Shown: in pieces, positions 1 through 7,751 of the stretch
How the letters are laid out: every line of letters starts with the position of its first letter
How positions within the stretch are numbered: the first letter of the stretch is position 1
Origin: Anaerolineales bacterium
Lineage (GTDB): Bacteria > Chloroflexota > Anaerolineae > Anaerolineales > Villigracilaceae
DNA length: 16,712 bases
Assembly: GCA_029933275.1 (NCBI GenBank)
Contig: JAOZOM010000013.1
Coordinates: forward strand, 1-16,712
Reading direction: 5' to 3'
Translations under genes and position numbers: made by a program
Notes under the pieces: generated by a model
What the model was told of the DNA's origin: nothing
Database searches by the model: none
The model's input: only the letters and a program-made list of their open reading frames with translations

Positions 1-1
1 A

Positions 2-1702
2 TATGGTGGCACTTTCCACGCCCTTTCTAATGCGACAGAAGCCGGTACTTCGGACTTTTTGAGCGTTCGCCATGTAAACCTTGTTCGCTATGGTGACGAT
101 TATGTCACGATTGAACCAAATGTAGCAAAAAGCTGGGAATGGAATGATGACTTTACTGAGATTACGTTCCATCTTCGCGAAGGTCATAAGTGGTCAGATG
201 GTGTACCTTTTACCTCTGCCGATGTAGCTTTTTGGCTGAACGATATTGTGTTAAATCCCGAAGTTTATGAAAACACCCCCGGTTGGGTACAATTTGGTGA
301 TGGCACAATGACCATCAACGTGATTGATGACACCACCTTCACCCTCATTTTCCCCGTACCGACCCCAGGCATTTTGAGCTTCTTTGCGACTTCTTTCCGC
401 CAACCTTTCCAACCGCAACATTTCTATGAGGCTAAAGTGGCTGAGGGAATGAGCTTCATTGATGCCGTTAAACTCTATTACGGCTTAAGTGACTGGACGG
501 ACGTCCCCTCACCTCTCTTGAGCGGCGAAGCGGATGATGTCAAACCCACGCTTGAATCCTTCATTCTCGTTGAAGAGACTACCGAAGGTCGTCACTTTGT
601 TGCCAATCCTTATTTCTATATGGTAGACACCGCCGGAAACCAACTTCCCTACATCAGCGAGCAGGATGAATTATATGTCCCCGATGCTGAAGTGCGAAAT
701 TTGAAAATCACAAACGGCGAAGTAGACTATAAAGTTCAGGCAATTGGCATTATTGACTACCCACTTTACAAAGACCACGAAGCAGACGGTGGATATACCG
801 TTGATTTGGGCTTTGGCGTAGGTTCCTCTGAATTTTATGGGTTTAACCTGACCCATGAAGACGAAGGTTTGCGCGAAATTTTCAACGACCTCCGTTTCCG
901 ACAAGCCATGTCTATGGCGATTAACCGAGATGAAATCATCGAAATAATCTATCTCGGACAAGCAGAACCGATGCAAGCTCTCCCCGCAGATCCGAATACC
1001 GTTACTTTTGTCACCGACGAGCATAAAAACGCATTCATTAATTATGATATGGATGCCGCAAATGCCCTTCTTGATGATATGGGCTTGGTCGACACCGATG
1101 GTGACGGCTTCCGTGAACGCTCGGATGGTTCACCTCTTGCTATTGAACTTCAATACTCCACACAAGGTGGTCCTGCCGCTTTGCAGGAATTGGTCAAAAG
1201 CTACTGGGATGCCGTTGGGGTTAAAACCACCCTTAAAGAAGTTACCTCTGATGAATATCGCGAGCGCGCCACCACGAATGGAGCAGATGTAGTTACCTGG
1301 AGTAATGATGCAACCTCTGGTGCAGTCATCGTCTTAGATACCTCCATGCTTTTGCCACCCTTCGGTTATGCTTTTAATCCTGGCGTAGCTTACGGCTGGG
1401 AAGAATGGATGGCGAGCGATGGTGCCTCTGGCGTTGAACCTCCTGATGACGCAAAAGAACTCTATGATCTAGTCGCCGAATTCCTCCAATATCCGCTTGG
1501 TTCAGCTGAAAGTGATGCTGTTGGTAAGCAAATTGTTGATATTCACGTCAACAATCTTTGGAAAATTGGTATTGAGGGCAATGTTAAGACCCCCATTATC
1601 CACACCAACCGCTTACACAACTTTGGACCTTATACGGTTGTAGCCTACGATTATTATCGTGCTTATCCAATGATCCCTGCCGAATGGTATATCTCTGAAT
1701 AA
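2..1702 (+). CDS. ABC importer substrate-binding protein, peptide/nickel type (SBP_bac_5 family), 5' partial
   Basis: Extracytoplasmic binding protein that captures the substrate (probably an oligopeptide or similar solute) and delivers it to the permease/ATPase complex encoded just downstream. The frame is open from base 2 to the window edge. The residues there begin YGGTFHALSNATEAG, which looks like the start of a mature SBP_bac_5 domain, so the signal peptide lies outside the window and the TTG at 59 is not the real start. Family features include FHLREGHKWSDGVPFTSADVAF near the beginning, FNDLRFRQAMSMAINRDEII in the middle, and GLVDTDGDGFRE, a D-x-D-G-D-G loop common in this family (about 1081-1113). 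About 566 residues are visible, normal for a nearly complete member. The neighbours (two permeases, two ATPases) confirm the Dpp/Opp role. Substrate identity cannot be read from sequence. The reading frame is intact to TAA at 1700-1702. Confidence 0.93.
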   Translation, partial: YGGTFHALSNATEAGTSDFLSVRHVNLVRYGDDYVTIEPNVAKSWEWNDDFTEITFHLREGHKWSDGVPFTSADVAFWLNDIVLNPEVYENTPGWVQFGDGTMTINVIDDTTFTLIFPVPTPGILSFFATSFRQPFQPQHFYEAKVAEGMSFIDAVKLYYGLSDWTDVPSPLLSGEADDVKPTLESFILVEETTEGRHFVANPYFYMVDTAGNQLPYISEQDELYVPDAEVRNLKITNGEVDYKVQAIGIIDYPLYKDHEADGGYTVDLGFGVGSSEFYGFNLTHEDEGLREIFNDLRFRQAMSMAINRDEIIEIIYLGQAEPMQALPADPNTVTFVTDEHKNAFINYDMDAANALLDDMGLVDTDGDGFRERSDGSPLAIELQYSTQGGPAALQELVKSYWDAVGVKTTLKEVTSDEYRERATTNGADVVTWSNDATSGAVIVLDTSMLLPPFGYAFNPGVAYGWEEWMASDGASGVEPPDDAKELYDLVAEFLQYPLGSAESDAVGKQIVDIHVNNLWKIGIEGNVKTPIIHTNRLHNFGPYTVVAYDYYRAYPMIPAEWYISE

Positions 1703-1712
1703 TTATTAGACT

Positions 1713-1752
1713 AAACCTGACAGGTCTGCTATTAAGACCTGTCAGGTTTTTT
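1713..1752 (+). terminator. Strong intrinsic terminator between binding-protein and permease genes
   Basis: AAACCTGACAGGTCT (1713-1727) and AGACCTGTCAGGTTT (1735-1749) form a perfect 15 bp stem around the 7-base loop GCTATTA, with the T run continuing to 1752. It begins 10 bases after the binding-protein stop codon. Incomplete termination here would let the binding protein be made in excess over the membrane components. The arms contain ACCTGACAG, which recurs in the hairpin at 6755-6792, so it may be a copy of a dispersed element recruited as a terminator. Confidence 0.85.
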
Positions 1753-1867
1753 GGATATAAAACCGCTTCCCCCGCGTTTTGGGTTGGGGTGTTGAATCCC
1801 AAACAAATTTGCGGCGTGAGCAGAAAGATGACTACGCCAACGACAATGTTAATAGATGGCAAGCACG

Positions 1868-1896
1868 TTGAAAGCGCGTGCGGTTCAGCTTTTTAT
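1868..1896 (+). promoter_or_regulatory. Possible sigma70-type promoter for the permease/ATPase part
   Basis: TTGAAA (1868-1873) and TTTTAT (1891-1896) are separated by exactly 17 bases, about 65 bases upstream of the first permease start and downstream of the terminator at 1713-1752. One mismatch to TTGACA and two to TATAAT. It would allow the permease genes to be transcribed independently of the binding-protein gene. Based on hexamer matching only. The rest of the 1703-1963 spacer shows no other clear element. Confidence 0.3.
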
Positions 1897-1963
1897 CCAA
1901 AAAAAGTTCGTATTTCTCATATCTCCACAGCTTTTTTTATCGGGCAGACAAGAGGAAGAAGAC

Positions 1964-2959
1964 ATGATTAAATTTCTAGTTCAACGCACTCTCGGCATGA
2001 TTGTCACCATGTTTTTCGTATCAATCATGGTTTTTATTATTATGGAACTCCCGCCGGGCGATTATGCCGAGCGATGGGCGTTTCGTAAATTTTCAGGGAC
2101 AGGGGCGCAAATCACTCAAGCAGATCTTGATAATATCAGGGCAAATTTTGGGCTCGATCGCCCCGCGCCGGAGCGCTATTTTAAATGGATCAGTAATATT
2201 GTCCTCCACGGCGATTTTGGTGAAGCCTTTGCTTTTCAAACCTCTGTCAACAATGTAATCGGACAAAAAATCTGGCTAACTCTTGCTATTCTTTTTTCCA
2301 CTTTAATTGTGACCTATATCATTTCTATTCCTGTGGGCATGTATGCCGCGGTGAGGCGTAATTCACTTGAGGATTATGCCCTAACGGTATTTAGTTATCT
2401 GGGATTTGCGCTCCCGAACTTTTTATTGGCACTGATTTTGCTTTATATCTCAATCACATACTTCGATACCTCTGTGGGGGGGCTTTTTTCACCGGATTAT
2501 GCCGATGCCCCGTGGAGCATGGATAAAGCCCTAGACCTTCTTAGCCATCTAGTCGTCCCGGCTATTATTTTGGCTTGGTCTGCGACCGCATTTCAACTCC
2601 AAACAGTACGAGCCACTATGTTGGATGAACTCAATACCCTCTCTGTAACGGCGGCTCGCGCCCGCGGCGTTCCTGAATGGAAACTTCTTCTGAAATACCC
2701 TGCTCGCTTAGCGATTAATCCCGTTGTCAGCACAATAGGCTTCGATGCCAACCGCATCTTCTCTGAATTGCCAATTGTGGCTTTAGTATTAGGGCTTCCT
2801 GAACTAGGACAACTTCTACTTAAATCATATTTAGATCTGGATATGTTTGTCGCAGGCGCGATTTTGCTCATTTTGACCTTTATGATTGTTTTTATGAATT
2901 TCCTCTCCGATATTTTCCTCGCCATTTTAGACCCGCGAGTTAAGTTAATAGAAGGATAA
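1964..2959 (+). CDS. ABC importer permease, DppB/OppB type
   Basis: First of the two membrane subunits forming the translocation channel for the substrate handed over by the upstream binding protein. At 331 residues it has the usual DppB length. The ATG at 1964 is chosen because AGAGGAAG (1951-1958) is a well placed ribosome site and MIKFLVQRTLGMIVTMFFVS is the typical DppB N-terminus. The frame is open upstream to 1856, but that stretch is spacer-like. Membrane segments are visible near residues 9-29, 98-122, 137-160, 185-205 and around 270-320. The cytoplasmic EAA loop that docks onto the ATPase reads TAARARGVPEWKLLLKYPAR, with the conserved A-A-R-A-x-G core. An unusually long hydrophilic stretch (about 30-95) follows helix 1, as in this subfamily. 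It ends 5 bp before the next permease, whose ribosome site GAAGGA lies inside this gene's 3' end, indicating translational coupling. Confidence 0.93.
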   Translation: MIKFLVQRTLGMIVTMFFVSIMVFIIMELPPGDYAERWAFRKFSGTGAQITQADLDNIRANFGLDRPAPERYFKWISNIVLHGDFGEAFAFQTSVNNVIGQKIWLTLAILFSTLIVTYIISIPVGMYAAVRRNSLEDYALTVFSYLGFALPNFLLALILLYISITYFDTSVGGLFSPDYADAPWSMDKALDLLSHLVVPAIILAWSATAFQLQTVRATMLDELNTLSVTAARARGVPEWKLLLKYPARLAINPVVSTIGFDANRIFSELPIVALVLGLPELGQLLLKSYLDLDMFVAGAILLILTFMIVFMNFLSDIFLAILDPRVKLIEG

Positions 2960-2964
2960 GACAA

Positions 2965-4107
2965 ATGACAACTACAGACTTATCCCACACTCCCCTCAGC
3001 CAAGAAGAATCCGAAGAAGCACAACGCTATTTTTCAGCGTCTCAATTTCAACTCATCTGGTGGCGATTTCGTAAACGCCGTCTTGCTCAAACAGGTGCAC
3101 TGATATTGCTCGTCTTGGCTTTTGTCGGACTTTTCGCTGAATTTTTCAATCCTTACGGCGGGACAACCAGAATCAGCGATGCCATTCTAGTTTCACCACA
3201 AATTCCTCGTTTCTGTAACGATGCAGGTTGTACTTTACGCCCATTCGTTCCCGGCGTTGTTTCCAAACGCAACGAAGAAACGCTACGAATGGAGACTGTA
3301 ATGGATCCATCCGTTCGGAGAGATATTTACTTCTTTGTCAAAGGTGAACCCTATAAACTGCTAGGCTTCATCGAAATGGATACGCATTTATTTGGTTTAA
3401 AAGAAGGAGCAATCAATCTTTTTGGCACTGATAGTATGGGGCGAGACCTTTTCTCCCGCCTTCTTCTTGCTACTCGGACATCCCTTTCTATCGGCATTGT
3501 TGGCGTGATTATCGCCTTTGTTCTGGCATTGATTATCGGAGGGATAGCCGGTTATTTTGGCGGATGGACTGATTACGCGATCCAACGCCTCACCGAGATT
3601 GTGCGCGTTGTTCCTGTCATCCCGCTTTATATGGGACTTGCCGCCGCATTCCCCAAAGAATGGTCATCTACCCAAGTTTACTTCGCAATGACCCTCATCT
3701 TGGCACTCGTTGGATGGCCCACCCTAGCCCGTCGTATTCGCGGCAAGTTGCTCAGTCTACGCGGCGAAGATTATGTCATCGCCGCGCGGCTTTCGGGAGC
3801 GGGATCCAGCCGTATTATCGGACGACATCTTCTTCCAGCCTTTATGAGTTATATCATTGTAGATTTGGTGATTTCATTCCCCTATATGCTTCTCAGCGAA
3901 ACCGCGTTAAGCTTTATTGGATTAGGGTTGCGCCCGCCAACCGTGAGTTGGGGAGTCCTCTTGCAAGATGCCCAAACCGTTCGAGCAATTGAACAGGCTC
4001 CATGGCTCTTTATTCCTGCTTTATTCGTGGTTGTGGCGGTCTTATCCTTTACCGTTTTGGGTGATGGCTTAAGAGATGCCGCTGACCCCTATCAGGTTAG
4101 TGACTAG
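2965..4107 (+). CDS. ABC importer permease, DppC/OppC type
   Basis: Second membrane subunit of the peptide-type importer, pairing with the DppB-like protein. At 380 residues it is longer than the usual roughly 300. The N-terminal cytoplasmic helix segment SQFQLIWWRFRKRRLAQTG (about 26-44) is the OppC_N signature, followed by helix 1 (45-62). The extra length lies in an extracytoplasmic loop (about 63-150) that contains a possible disulfide pair, C84 and C89. LFGTDSMGRDLFSRLL marks entry to the core domain. The EAA loop reads DYVIAARLSGAGSSRIIGRH, ahead of the last helices. Start ATG at 2965 has GAAGGA (2951-2956) upstream. It lies 11 bp before the first ATPase gene, whose AGGAGAGA site overlaps this gene's stop codon. 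Substrate preference is not readable. Confidence 0.93.
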   Translation: MTTTDLSHTPLSQEESEEAQRYFSASQFQLIWWRFRKRRLAQTGALILLVLAFVGLFAEFFNPYGGTTRISDAILVSPQIPRFCNDAGCTLRPFVPGVVSKRNEETLRMETVMDPSVRRDIYFFVKGEPYKLLGFIEMDTHLFGLKEGAINLFGTDSMGRDLFSRLLLATRTSLSIGIVGVIIAFVLALIIGGIAGYFGGWTDYAIQRLTEIVRVVPVIPLYMGLAAAFPKEWSSTQVYFAMTLILALVGWPTLARRIRGKLLSLRGEDYVIAARLSGAGSSRIIGRHLLPAFMSYIIVDLVISFPYMLLSETALSFIGLGLRPPTVSWGVLLQDAQTVRAIEQAPWLFIPALFVVVAVLSFTVLGDGLRDAADPYQVSD

Positions 4108-4118
4108 GAGAGAATCTA

Positions 4119-5144
4119 ATGGAAAATATAAAAGAAAAAACCGATGATAATCTCTTAGAAGTCAAGAACCTTAAAATCTCTTTTAAAACAGATGAGGGAA
4201 TTATCACTGCCGTTGACGGCGTAAACTTCACCGTCAAACACGGAGAAACTTTAGGCATTGTGGGCGAAAGCGGCTCTGGTAAAAGTGTCAGCACTTGGTC
4301 TATTATGCGGCTTTTACCCAAAAATTCGATTATTGACAAAAAATCATCCATCCGATTCCGCAAAAAAGACGGAAAAGTTGTTGATATCACTAAACTCAAG
4401 GCAAGAAGTAAAGAGCTTCGCAAAATTCGCGGCGGAGAAGTCGCACTCATTTTCCAAGAACCGATGAGTTCCTTCTCGCCTGTCTATACGATTGGCAACC
4501 AAATCTCGGAGGCAGTTCTCCAACACCGAGACGTGAGCAAAGAGGAAGCCCAAGAAATCGCGATTGACATGCTTGACCGTGTCGGCATTGCCAACCCACG
4601 CCAACGGTTTAAACAATATCCTTTTGAACTCTCCGGCGGGATGCGCCAACGTGCGATGATTGCTGTAGCCTTATCAATGAACCCAGCGTTGCTAATTGCG
4701 GATGAACCAACTACATCTTTAGACGTAACCATTCAAGCGCAGATTTTGGAACTAATGAACGAGTTACAAGAAGAGTTGGGGATGGCAATCATCTTTATCA
4801 CTCACAACTTGGGTGTCATCGCGCAAGTTGCTGATAAAATCGAAGTGATGTATCTCGGCAAAATCCTAGAGCGCGGCACAACCAAAGATATCATTCAAAA
4901 CCCGCAACATCCATACACCCAAGCCTTGCTCAAAGCCATTCCGCGTTTAGACCATATCGGGGAACGATTAAATGCAATCAGCGGCGATATCCCCAGTCCG
5001 CTCTCACGCCCAACGGGATGCCCCTTCTACACGCGTTGTGAAAAGGTGATTCCCGGCATTTGTGATGTCAAAATGCCAAATCCAACAAAACTCAGCGATA
5101 CCCATACCGTATATTGCTTCTTATACGAGGAAAAAAATGTCTAA
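4119..5144 (+). CDS. ABC importer ATPase, DppD/OppD type
   Basis: Cytoplasmic ATPase that powers the importer together with its partner encoded next. At 341 residues it has the usual OppD length. All nucleotide-binding elements are intact: Walker A GESGSGKS (residues 49-56), Q-loop in LIFQEPMSSF, ABC signature LSGGMRQR, Walker B with catalytic Glu in LLIADEPTTSLD, and the H-loop His in FITHNLGV. The C-terminal oligopeptide domain carries PTGCPFYTRCEKVIPGIC. In this family the clustered cysteines (C-x5-C-x7-C here) often bind an iron-sulfur cluster or metal, which cannot be decided from sequence. The ATG at 4119 is preceded by AGGAGAGA (4105-4112). The end overlaps the next ATPase start by 8 bp. 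Confidence 0.94.
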   Translation: MENIKEKTDDNLLEVKNLKISFKTDEGIITAVDGVNFTVKHGETLGIVGESGSGKSVSTWSIMRLLPKNSIIDKKSSIRFRKKDGKVVDITKLKARSKELRKIRGGEVALIFQEPMSSFSPVYTIGNQISEAVLQHRDVSKEEAQEIAIDMLDRVGIANPRQRFKQYPFELSGGMRQRAMIAVALSMNPALLIADEPTTSLDVTIQAQILELMNELQEELGMAIIFITHNLGVIAQVADKIEVMYLGKILERGTTKDIIQNPQHPYTQALLKAIPRLDHIGERLNAISGDIPSPLSRPTGCPFYTRCEKVIPGICDVKMPNPTKLSDTHTVYCFLYEEKNV

Positions 5145-6168
5145 ACCCTTATTAGAAATCAAAGACTTGAAAGTCTATTTTCCCATTCGTAGTAAAAACT
5201 TATTCGGCGGGGTCACGAAATATGTTAAAGCTGTGGATGGCGTTAGTTTCCATATCGAGAAAGGGGAAACACTGGGCTTAGTTGGCGAAAGCGGCTCAGG
5301 GAAAACCACCGTAGGGCGTTCTATTCTACGCGCTATTGAGCCAACCGAAGGGCAAGTGACCTATAATCTCGATGGTGATGCAGTTGATCTCGCAAAACTT
5401 TCTGATAAAGAAATGCGTGGTTTCCGCAAATATATGCAATTAATCTTCCAAGACCCTTACTCCTCGCTAAATCCACGCATGACGGTGAGAGATATTATCG
5501 CCGAACCCCTTGTTGCTCAAAATTTAGCAAAAGGGGATGAGGTAGATGAGCGCGTCCGAGAAGCCGCCGCATATTGCAAACTTAATCTTGAATATCTGCG
5601 CCGTTTCCCTCATGCTTTTAGCGGTGGACAACGTCAACGTATAGGCATCGCTCGCGCCCTCATCTCTAGACCGGAATTTATTGTTTGTGACGAATCTGTC
5701 TCCGCATTGGACGTTTCTATTCAGGCAGAAATTCTCAATTTATTGATGGATTTACAAGCGGAATTTGGGTTTAGCTACCTCTTTATTGCACATGATTTAA
5801 GTGTTGTTGCTCATATTTCTAAACGAGTTGCGGTCATGTATTTAGGGCAATTTGTAGAACTTGCCCCAACAAAAGACCTCTTCCTTTCGCCAAAACATCC
5901 CTACACCGAAGCGTTGATGTCTGCCATCCCAGAAGTCAACCCGGATATTGAAATGGCTCCTGTCCATCTCGAAGGTGAAATTCCTAGCCCCATTAATCCC
6001 CCCTCCGGTTGTCGCTTCCATACCCGTTGCCCCTACACGCAAGATATTTGCAAAACAAAAATCCCCGAATGGAAAGAAATTAACCCTGGGCATTTTGCCG
6101 CCTGTCATTTTGTAGATACCCTGCACTTAAAGGGCGTAGAAATGCCAAATTCAGAAGATGCCAATTAA
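5137..6168 (+). CDS. ABC importer ATPase, DppF/OppF type
   Basis: Second ATPase of the importer, 343 residues. Start ATG at 5137 is chosen because the protein then begins MSKPLLEIKDLKVYF, the normal family N-terminus, with GAGG at 5127-5130. The frame is open further upstream but only inside the preceding gene. The 8 bp overlap with the preceding gene (ATGTCTAA) points to translational coupling. Walker A GESGSGKT (residues 50-57), Q-loop LIFQDPYSSLNPRMT, signature FSGGQRQR, Walker B FIVCDESVSALD and H-loop IAHDLSVV are all intact. The Walker B line has CDESVSALD rather than the commoner ADEPVSALD, but D and catalytic E are kept. The C-terminal PSGCRFHTRCPYTQDIC mirrors the cysteine motif of its partner. 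This is the last importer gene, with a UspA gene 31 bp on. Confidence 0.94.
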   Translation: MSKPLLEIKDLKVYFPIRSKNLFGGVTKYVKAVDGVSFHIEKGETLGLVGESGSGKTTVGRSILRAIEPTEGQVTYNLDGDAVDLAKLSDKEMRGFRKYMQLIFQDPYSSLNPRMTVRDIIAEPLVAQNLAKGDEVDERVREAAAYCKLNLEYLRRFPHAFSGGQRQRIGIARALISRPEFIVCDESVSALDVSIQAEILNLLMDLQAEFGFSYLFIAHDLSVVAHISKRVAVMYLGQFVELAPTKDLFLSPKHPYTEALMSAIPEVNPDIEMAPVHLEGEIPSPINPPSGCRFHTRCPYTQDICKTKIPEWKEINPGHFAACHFVDTLHLKGVEMPNSEDAN

Positions 6169-6199
6169 TCGGTAGCAAGCCCAAAAGGAGAGCGTCCCG

Positions 6200-6700
6200 A
6201 TGATGAAAAAAATCCTAGTTCCCCTCAACAGATCCTCGTTCAGTCATAAAATTCTGACAGAAATCGAGAAATTCTTCCCCGCAGAAGAATATCAACTCAC
6301 TCTTTACTATATCACCAAGCCCCCCAAAGGTTCCGGTTTTGCTGCCCCCGATTATCGTTCCGATTACGCACTAGAAGCAGATGGCGAACCAATGGGACCT
6401 AAAGCCTACCCTGTTTTTCCCAGCCAAGAGGAAGATAGCATCCAGTCGGAAGTTGAGATAGCACTACTCCCTATCGTCAATGAGCTAAAAGAAAAAGGCT
6501 ACAAAACTTCTACTCAGATTTGTTTTGTGGATGAAGTTACTCGAGAAATCGTGCGCATCGTTCGGCGGGATAAAATTGACCTAATTGCCATGTCTACGCG
6601 AGCGCATATTGGCGTAAAACGATTTTTCTTCGATGATTTAGCTCAGCGCGTGCTGAAACGAGTGGATATTCCCCTCTTCCTCGTCTACCCCGAAGATTAA
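6200..6700 (+). CDS. UspA-domain protein with degenerate nucleotide-binding motif
   Basis: Single-domain universal stress protein, 166 residues, cytoplasmic, function unknown. The N-terminus MMKKILVPLNRSSFSHKIL is the family first strand and helix. A hydrophilic insertion (about residues 40-90, containing KGSGFAAPDYRSDY) makes it longer than the usual roughly 140. The C-terminal part DKIDLIAMSTRAHIGVKRFFFDDLAQRVL aligns with the loop that in ATP-binding members reads G-x2-G-x9-G-S/T. Here the glycines are replaced (S, A) and the G-S pair is D-D, so ATP binding by the classical loop is unlikely. ATG codons at 6200 and 6203 are both possible behind AAAGGAG (6184-6190). The 31 bp gap after the last ATPase gene, with no hairpin between, suggests co-transcription with the importer. 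Confidence 0.85.
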   Translation: MMKKILVPLNRSSFSHKILTEIEKFFPAEEYQLTLYYITKPPKGSGFAAPDYRSDYALEADGEPMGPKAYPVFPSQEEDSIQSEVEIALLPIVNELKEKGYKTSTQICFVDEVTREIVRIVRRDKIDLIAMSTRAHIGVKRFFFDDLAQRVLKRVDIPLFLVYPED

Positions 6701-6754
6701 TCCCTGCGAAACGCGCGTGACCTTAGGCTTGCTTTCGTTAAATTAACATCACTT

Positions 6755-6792
6755 GACCTGACAGTTTTTTACTTGCAAAAAATTGTCAGGTC
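6755..6792. repeat. ACCTGACAG hairpin, second copy
   Basis: GACCTGACAGTTTTTT (6755-6770) pairs with AAAAAATTGTCAGGTC (6777-6792): 16 bp including one G-T wobble, with loop ACTTGC. It shares the ACCTGACAG core and the following T run with the hairpin at 1713-1752. It may help end the importer/uspA transcript, though the bases after the stem are only moderately T-rich. The remainder of the 6701-6881 spacer holds only the possible promoter below. Confidence 0.7.
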
Positions 6793-6801
6793 TTATATTA
6801 T
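6773..6801 (+). promoter_or_regulatory. Possible promoter of the phosphodiesterase gene
   Basis: TTGCAA (6773-6778) and TATTAT (6796-6801) are 17 bases apart, giving a predicted leader of about 70 bases before the ATG at 6882. The -35 box and spacer lie inside the right half of the 6755-6792 hairpin. Hexamer match only. Confidence 0.4.
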
Positions 6802-6881
6802 CTGTATAGAGTATTTCAAACCGAACGACAACGCATGTACAAGATGCAATGCAGTTCTCAACTTCTATAAAAGGTAAAAAA

Positions 6882-7691
6882 ATGAGCAAAGTAATCTTAA
6901 TTCTCTCCGATGGTTTACGTTACGATACTGCCGTTGAGCAAATGGGATTTCTCGGGCATCTCGTAGAATCCAATCTTGCAGATTTATACAAAATTGTTGG
7001 CGAACTCCCCACCATGTCCCGCCCGATGTACGAAACAACCCATACGGGATTGCCCGTCATTGAGCATGGTGTTTATTCAAACTATGTCGTGCGCCGCTCT
7101 ACGCAACCGAATATCTTTCAGGCGATGAGAGACGCGGGCAAAACGACCGCGGCGGCCGCCTGTTTTTGGTTTTCTGAGCTTTATAATCACGCTCCTTACG
7201 ATATGGTTGAAGATCGAGAAGTAGACGATGAATCCCTCCTCATCCAGCACGGGCGTTTCTATTATGATGATGCCATTCCTGATGTTGAAGTATTCAGCGC
7301 AGCCGGAATGCTCGTCCGTAAATTTAACCCCGACTATTTACTTGTTCACCCAATGGGCATGGATGATACGGGGCATAAATACGGTGCGGATTCAGCAGAA
7401 TACCGCGTCCATGCCATTCAGCAAGATGTAATGATGGCAAGTCTCATCCCCGAATGGCTAGAACGCGGCTACACCATCCTCGTCACTGGCGATCATGGCA
7501 TGAATGCGGATAAAATGCACGGCGGCACTACGCCCGACGTACGCGAAGTTCCCCTCTTTATCATCCGCCCCAATACTTTAGGGGCAGGAAACACAGGTAA
7601 AACCGTTTCTCAGCTACAACTTGCCCCAACAATTTGTAGATTAATTGGAATCCCCATACCAAAAACAATGAAGGGCGTTTCAATTTTATGA
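6882..7691 (+). CDS. Alkaline phosphatase superfamily phosphodiesterase/nucleotide pyrophosphatase-like protein
   Basis: Predicted two-metal hydrolase of phosphate mono- or diesters, 269 residues. No signal peptide is visible (it begins MSKVILILSDGLRYD), so it is probably cytoplasmic. Superfamily metal ligands and nucleophile can be placed: D10 in LSDGLR, S46 in LPTMSRPMY at the position of the nucleophilic Thr/Ser of nucleotide pyrophosphatases, D161 and H165 in MDDTGHKYG, D204-H205 in TGDHGM, and H213 in MHGG. At this length it is a compact member, with no room for large cap domains. ATG 6882 is chosen because AAAAGG (6869-6874) is well spaced and the protein starts directly at the first core strand. 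An in-frame codon at 6849 would add a tail unlike the family. It stands alone between a hairpin and a terminator. The substrate is unknown. Confidence 0.85.
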   Translation: MSKVILILSDGLRYDTAVEQMGFLGHLVESNLADLYKIVGELPTMSRPMYETTHTGLPVIEHGVYSNYVVRRSTQPNIFQAMRDAGKTTAAAACFWFSELYNHAPYDMVEDREVDDESLLIQHGRFYYDDAIPDVEVFSAAGMLVRKFNPDYLLVHPMGMDDTGHKYGADSAEYRVHAIQQDVMMASLIPEWLERGYTILVTGDHGMNADKMHGGTTPDVREVPLFIIRPNTLGAGNTGKTVSQLQLAPTICRLIGIPIPKTMKGVSIL

Positions 7692-7713
7692 GATTAAATT
7701 GCACTGAAAAAAC

Positions 7714-7749
7714 AAAGCCCCCATTCCATTTGAGGAAACGGGGGCTTTT
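7714..7749. terminator. Bidirectional intrinsic terminator between convergent genes
   Basis: AAAGCCCCC (7714-7722) pairs with GGGGGCTTT (7740-7748), and TTCC/GGAA inside the loop can extend the stem. T runs follow on the plus strand and, by the A run at 7707-7716, on the minus strand. It sits in the 60 bp between the plus-strand phosphodiesterase and the minus-strand YitT gene and would serve both. Confidence 0.85.
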
Positions 7750-7751
7750 CT

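Noticed and set aside
59..61. TTG at 59 as start of the binding protein
   Set aside because: The frame is open to base 2 and the residues before 59 (YGGTFHALSNATEAGTSDF) fit the mature domain start, so the gene is truncated by the window edge.
1596..1862. Minus-strand open frame over the binding-protein 3' end and terminator
   Set aside because: It crosses a strong hairpin and a clear plus-strand gene, has no family resemblance and no ribosome site.
1863..1881. GCACG/CGTGC hairpin in the spacer before the permeases
   Set aside because: Only a 5 bp stem without adjacent T run; too weak to call a regulatory element.
4097..4732. Several minus-strand open frames opposite the first ATPase gene
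   Set aside because: They are antisense to intact Walker A, signature and Walker B coding sequence and have no plausible product.
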